Below, one piece after another: positions 60,436-64,000 of a DNA stretch of 64,000 nucleotides. Position numbers and translations under genes: made by a program. The stretch is from Desulfovibrionaceae bacterium. Its GTDB lineage: Bacteria; Desulfobacterota; Desulfovibrionia; Desulfovibrionales; Desulfovibrionaceae. Below the pieces are notes generated by a model. That model made no database searches. It was not told where the DNA came from and was given only the letters and a program-made list of their open reading frames with translations. The DNA lies in assembly GCA_910575755.1 (NCBI GenBank), contig CAJTFO010000005.1, positions 1-64,000 on the forward strand. Reading direction: 5' to 3'. How positions within the stretch are numbered: the first letter of the stretch is position 1; each line of letters starts with the position of its first letter.

Positions 60436-62790
60436 TCAGCTTGCCCTGTCGGCCTGCGACACGGCGACCTGAGCCTCGGCGCGTGCGGCTTCATTCTTAC
60501 GCGCCGGGGCGGCGGGCAGGCCAGTGGGCTTCTGCGGCCTGGCCTCGCCGGGGCGCGCTTCAGCCCTGCCCTTGTCAGTCTGGGTCACGGCTTTGATCTT
60601 GGTTTCGGGATAGGCAATGCGCTGATGGAAAATGCCCGTCAGAATGCGCTGGAAGTTTTCGCTGAGAAAATGCAGATCCTTGAACGTCAGTTCGGATTCG
60701 TCCAACTGCCCTTCCGAAAAGATGCCCTTGATGATGGCGTCAATATGATTTTTGATGCGCGCGGGCGTGGGATCGCTCAGCGTGCGGCTGCTGGCCTCCA
60801 CGGAGTCGGCCAGCATGAGAATGGCCGCCTCTTTGGTCTGCGGGCGTGGACCGGGATAGCTGAAATCGGACTCGCGCGGCTTCTCCCCAAGGTTAAGAGC
60901 CTTCTGGTAGAAAAAGCGGATCAGCCGCGTACCGTGATGCTGGCGGATGATATCTGTAATCTCCTGACCCAGCTTATAGCGATCGGCAAGCTCCGTGCCT
61001 TTCTTGATGTGTGAAAGCAGAATCAGGGCGCTCATGGAAGGCGCCAGTTTATCATGCTTGTTGGGACCGCCGAACTGGTTCTCAATAAAATATTCCGGAT
61101 ACGAGAGTTTGCCCACATCGTGATACAGCGCCGCCACCTTGCAAAGCAGGCTGTTGGCTCCGATGGCCTTGGCCCCGGCCTCGACCATATTGGCTACCAC
61201 CAGAGAATGGTGATAGGTGCCGGGAATAGTGACCATCAGTTCCTGCATCAGGGGCTGTTCCAGGCTCATCAGCTCCATGAGACGAAAGCGCGTGCTGTAG
61301 CCGAACGTCAGTTCCAGCACCGGGCTTACAGCAAAAAGCAGAATCAGCGAAAGCAGGCTGTTAATGGCCACGGCGGTCAACTGCACGGGCATTTCCGTGG
61401 GGTGCGTCTGGGCCAGCAGTGTCGTGCCCAGCCAGACAAGAAGCTGGCCCACGGTCAGAGGGATGACGCTCCAGACCACGTCCTGACGGCTTTGCGCGTT
61501 GCTTACCAGCCAGGTGGCCAGCATGCCGCTCAAAAAATAGTAGATGAAAAGCGGATAGTCCGCCTGAAGCATCAGCATGCAAAAAAAGGAAAGCAGCAGG
61601 CCCATCGTACAGTAGCGGCGAGCCGCAAACACCATGGCCACAAGCCCCACGGCCCCGGCCACCGGAAAAGCGGCGGCAAAGGAGTTGAACAGGCCCACGC
61701 TGTCCATGCGCAGACTCAGCAGATAAACGCTTTTGGCGCCTATGCCGAAGAGAAGAAGCAGCAGCGAGATAAGCAGCATATCCTTGCAGCGCAAGGGGGT
61801 GCCTGGCTTGCCGCTGGGGGCCACAAAAAAACCCACGGCAAGCAGCAGCGCGCAGAGAAACGCGCCGCCCGCCGTGCTCCAGCGCATGGGATCGGCGGCG
61901 GATTTGTACAGGGTCTGTAGTTTGATCTGCTGCTCCCGGCTGACGCGCTCGCCTTTGCGCAGCACCAGTTCGCCTTTCTGAATCTGATAGTAGACCGGTT
62001 CCACCGTGGCCACCACGGCCGCGCCGCGTTTCTGGGTGGCCTCGCGGTTCAGGGTCAGGGAGGCGGGCAACGTGGCCGACAGCAAAATATTGATGGCCCG
62101 GCGTGACTGCGGGTTGAGGCTCGGCGCCTGCCTGATCTGTGAAGATATTTCGGCCAGAAAGGACTGCACGTCCGGCAGCGCAGTAATGTCCGTCCGCAGT
62201 ATTTCCGCGCTGGTGTCCAGGTTGCGGATAATAGCGCCCGATCGGGCCACGCGCGCCGCGCGAATGTCGCCCACCAGCCCTTCGGCCATGCGCTCGCGGA
62301 TCTGGGGCAGTAATTTTTTGAGCAGGTAGGTCTGAACATCAGGCAAAGCCAGTTCCGGCAGCACTTCATCGGCTACGGCCGGGGTCAGCTCCTCCACAAG
62401 ACGCTGCAAAGACTGGTCGGATGCGGACCGGTGGCCGCCGCTGTTCAGGCTGCGCAGAATTTCCAGAATTCGACTTTGAAACTGCGTGTAGGGCTCAAGA
62501 CTCAGATCATAGACCGGCGGTTGCAGCAGAAGCACCTGTTTGCGGCGGGCTTTGGTGGCCTGCGCGTCCTCCACCAGAATGTCCCGATCCGCGATAACGT
62601 CATTTTCCGCCACCTGCCCGGCCACATATACCCGCTGCACAGCCTCGAAATTGGCTCCGGCCAGCAGGGAAAGAAAGAGCAGCGTGCCGATCAGCGCCCA
62701 CAGGCCCCAACCGCAATGATGCCGCGCTTTCAGCGTATGAATGAGCGCCAGGATGCTAGCCGGACGCGCCGTCTTTTTCTGCGTGGTCAT
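60436..62790 (-). CDS. pgpH: 7TM-HD phosphodiesterase (PgpH family)
   Basis: This encodes 784 residues from the ATG at 62790; a TTG at 62802 is possible. One N-terminal helix, an extracytoplasmic domain (about 55-300), seven membrane helices (about 320-500) and a cytoplasmic HD domain with YHHSLVVANMVEAG, LYHDVGKLSYPEYFIENQ and IIRQHHGTRL. PgpH-type proteins hydrolyse c-di-AMP to pApA in Gram-positive bacteria. Whether this organism makes c-di-AMP cannot be judged, since no diadenylate cyclase is in the window. It overlaps the phoH end by 35 bases. Confidence 0.85.
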   Translation of the reverse strand: MTTQKKTARPASILALIHTLKARHHCGWGLWALIGTLLFLSLLAGANFEAVQRVYVAGQVAENDVIADRDILVEDAQATKARRKQVLLLQPPVYDLSLEPYTQFQSRILEILRSLNSGGHRSASDQSLQRLVEELTPAVADEVLPELALPDVQTYLLKKLLPQIRERMAEGLVGDIRAARVARSGAIIRNLDTSAEILRTDITALPDVQSFLAEISSQIRQAPSLNPQSRRAINILLSATLPASLTLNREATQKRGAAVVATVEPVYYQIQKGELVLRKGERVSREQQIKLQTLYKSAADPMRWSTAGGAFLCALLLAVGFFVAPSGKPGTPLRCKDMLLISLLLLLFGIGAKSVYLLSLRMDSVGLFNSFAAAFPVAGAVGLVAMVFAARRYCTMGLLLSFFCMLMLQADYPLFIYYFLSGMLATWLVSNAQSRQDVVWSVIPLTVGQLLVWLGTTLLAQTHPTEMPVQLTAVAINSLLSLILLFAVSPVLELTFGYSTRFRLMELMSLEQPLMQELMVTIPGTYHHSLVVANMVEAGAKAIGANSLLCKVAALYHDVGKLSYPEYFIENQFGGPNKHDKLAPSMSALILLSHIKKGTELADRYKLGQEITDIIRQHHGTRLIRFFYQKALNLGEKPRESDFSYPGPRPQTKEAAILMLADSVEASSRTLSDPTPARIKNHIDAIIKGIFSEGQLDESELTFKDLHFLSENFQRILTGIFHQRIAYPETKIKAVTQTDKGRAEARPGEARPQKPTGLPAAPARKNEAARAEAQVAVSQADRAS

Positions 62791-63754
62791 AAGCGCTGAC
62801 AATGGCTCCTACAAGGGGGTGACGCACGACGTCGGCCTTGCTGAAATGATGAATGGCAAGACCGGACACGTTATGCAGGATGTCCAGAGCGTGGATCAGG
62901 CCCGAACGCGGACGAAGCCCGCCGGGCTGCGCGGGCAGATCGATCTGCGTGGTATCGCCGGTGACTGCCATGCGCGAACCGAAACCCATGCGGGTCAGGA
63001 ACATTTTCATCTGTTCCTGGGTAGTGTTCTGGGCCTCATCCAGAATGATGAAGGCGTCGTTGAGCGTGCGACCGCGCATGAAAGCCAGAGGGGCCACCTC
63101 AATGGAACCCGTCTCCAGCATGGAGGCCACCTTGGGCTGCGGCATCATATCGTGCAATGCATCATAAAGGGGACGCAGATAGGGATTTACCTTCTCCGCC
63201 AGGTCGCCGGGCAGAAAACCCAACCGTTCGCCCGCCTCCACCGCCGGCCGGGTCAGCACAATGCGTTTGACCCTGTGCTGCTGAAGCATGGACAGGGCCA
63301 TAGCCACGGCCAGATAGGTCTTGCCCGTGCCGGCCGGTCCCACAGCGAAAACCAGTTCATGCCGGCGCAGAAGTTCCAGATAGCTCTTCTGGGCCACGTT
63401 GCGCGCGGTAACGGTTTTGCGCGGGGTATTCACAAAGACGGCATCCCGGAATACCTGACCAAGATTCAGGCCGGGATCGGCCCTGAGCATCTCATATGCG
63501 CGGGCCATATCCTGTTGGCTCAGCGCCAGACCGCCGCGCAGCAGATCATAGAGTTGCACAAAGACGTTGCACAGACTCTGGCGCACGTCCTGATCCGGAC
63601 TCTCAATAAAGATGCTGGCCCCCCGATTGCCGATATGCGCGCCGCTGGCTGCGGCCAGCAGATCAAGGTGGGCATTGTGGGGGCCAAAAAGCTGGTTGGC
63701 TAGGGCGGGGTCATCAAACTCCACTGTCTCCAGCAAGGAGGAATGTGCTGCCAT
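62756..63754 (-). CDS. PhoH-family ATPase
   Basis: This encodes 332 residues: an N-terminal KH-like part, then a P-loop ATPase with AVGPAGTGKTYLAVA (Walker A), FIILDEAQNTTQEQMK (Walker B) and GDTTQIDLP. The family (YbeZ type) works with YbeY in rRNA metabolism, and is not specifically a phosphate-starvation protein. It is the first of the conserved phoH - 7TM-HD - ybeY set. About 140 bases lie upstream, before the Smr gene end. Confidence 0.9.
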   Translation of the reverse strand: MAAHSSLLETVEFDDPALANQLFGPHNAHLDLLAAASGAHIGNRGASIFIESPDQDVRQSLCNVFVQLYDLLRGGLALSQQDMARAYEMLRADPGLNLGQVFRDAVFVNTPRKTVTARNVAQKSYLELLRRHELVFAVGPAGTGKTYLAVAMALSMLQQHRVKRIVLTRPAVEAGERLGFLPGDLAEKVNPYLRPLYDALHDMMPQPKVASMLETGSIEVAPLAFMRGRTLNDAFIILDEAQNTTQEQMKMFLTRMGFGSRMAVTGDTTQIDLPAQPGGLRPRSGLIHALDILHNVSGLAIHHFSKADVVRHPLVGAIVSAYDHAEKDGASG

Positions 63755-63894
63755 AGACTACACCTAGCCTATTTCAGCGGGCCTGTCCATCTTTATCAGA
63801 AAAGGCCTCAGGGCAATGGCATGAATGTTGTGAGCGCGTTACGCGCTGATGAGGGCCTGCCTTCAAACTGTAACCTTTTGCAAAGCCAATTTGC

Positions 63895-64000
63895 TCAGTA
63901 CAGATCCGCGTCCGCTGGCGTGCGCTCCCAGTAAATGCGACCTTTTTTGCGGTACTTGCGCAACAGCACATAGACACTGCCCGCCCCGCCGTCATGCGGC
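63895..64000 (-). CDS. Smr-domain protein, C-terminal end (cut by the window edge)
   Basis: The last 35 codons of a gene continue beyond the window. They read GGAGSVYVLLRKYRKKGRIYW, of which HDGGAGSVYVLLRK is the C-terminal signature of Smr domains (MutS2 C-terminus or stand-alone Smr), structure-specific nucleases. Whether it is MutS2 or a small Smr protein cannot be told from this part. The stop codon is at 63895-63897. Confidence 0.7.
   Translation of the reverse strand, partial: PHDGGAGSVYVLLRKYRKKGRIYWERTPADADLY

Overview
The window is a GC-rich chromosomal segment that looks like a Desulfovibrionaceae member (a Desulfovibrio-type sulfate reducer). This rests on gene content and order: adjacent pyruvate carboxylase, a very long PEP-synthase-like protein and a biotin ligase; a che operon with a HEAT-repeat protein and a ParA-like ATPase; a DHH-CBS-poly(A)-polymerase fusion; and addAB rather than recBCD. 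The assignment is inferred from protein resemblance only. I found no rRNA, CRISPR array or prophage, and one tRNA (Pro, CGG).

Layout. 1-2.5 kb is a stack of insertion-sequence debris: an IS630-type transposase tail, an IS256-type element whose 5' part is inverted relative to its 3' part across a perfect 186-bp inverted repeat, and a truncated IS1-like gene, followed by an AT-rich stretch without genes. 2.5-4.2 kb carries a Cys-rich protein and a ferredoxin-nitroreductase. 4.4-13.8 kb is a seven-gene chemotaxis operon on the minus strand (cheB, HEAT protein, cheR, parA-like, cheW, cheY, cheA). 13.9-20.7 kb holds tRNA-Pro, a small unknown gene, xerD, a DHH/CBS/nucleotidyltransferase fusion, a glycosyltransferase and an HD protein. 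20.9-29.7 kb carries phosphofructokinase, addA, addB and a nitronate monooxygenase-like gene. 29.9-37.9 kb holds lolA, ftsK, efp, engB, a CDF transporter, bamD and trxB. 37.9-42.0 kb carries trxA, tsaD, fbp and an unusual Cache-like lipoprotein. 42.3-50.2 kb has a TPR protein, ftsB, pgsA, mrp, pcm, a Kef-type antiporter and a membrane glycosyltransferase. 50.6-58.8 kb is the anaplerotic/gluconeogenic block ppsA-like, pyc, birA. 58.8-64 kb holds a second tRNA nucleotidyltransferase, ybeY, a 7TM-HD phosphodiesterase, phoH and the tail of an Smr-domain gene.

How the genes fit together. Pyc (activated by BirA), the PEP-synthase-like protein and FBPase supply gluconeogenesis from pyruvate, opposed by a phosphofructokinase. 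The che operon encodes a core array kinase with its adaptor, methylation enzymes and a probable positioning ATPase, but no receptor. Two class II tRNA nucleotidyltransferases suggest separate CC- and A-adding enzymes.

Intergenic DNA is rich in palindromic repeats of at least three families, one of them possibly a MITE related to the IS630-type element at the window start. Nothing here is clearly a new defence or biosynthetic system. The best leads are the invertible-looking IS256, the split CCA enzymes (one with a Glu-x-Asp motif), the pyruvate carboxylase with a C-terminal zinc ribbon and an altered biotinyl motif, the lipid-anchored Cache-like protein with RPSPFGPR repeats, the anomalous ftsK start, and the repeat families.
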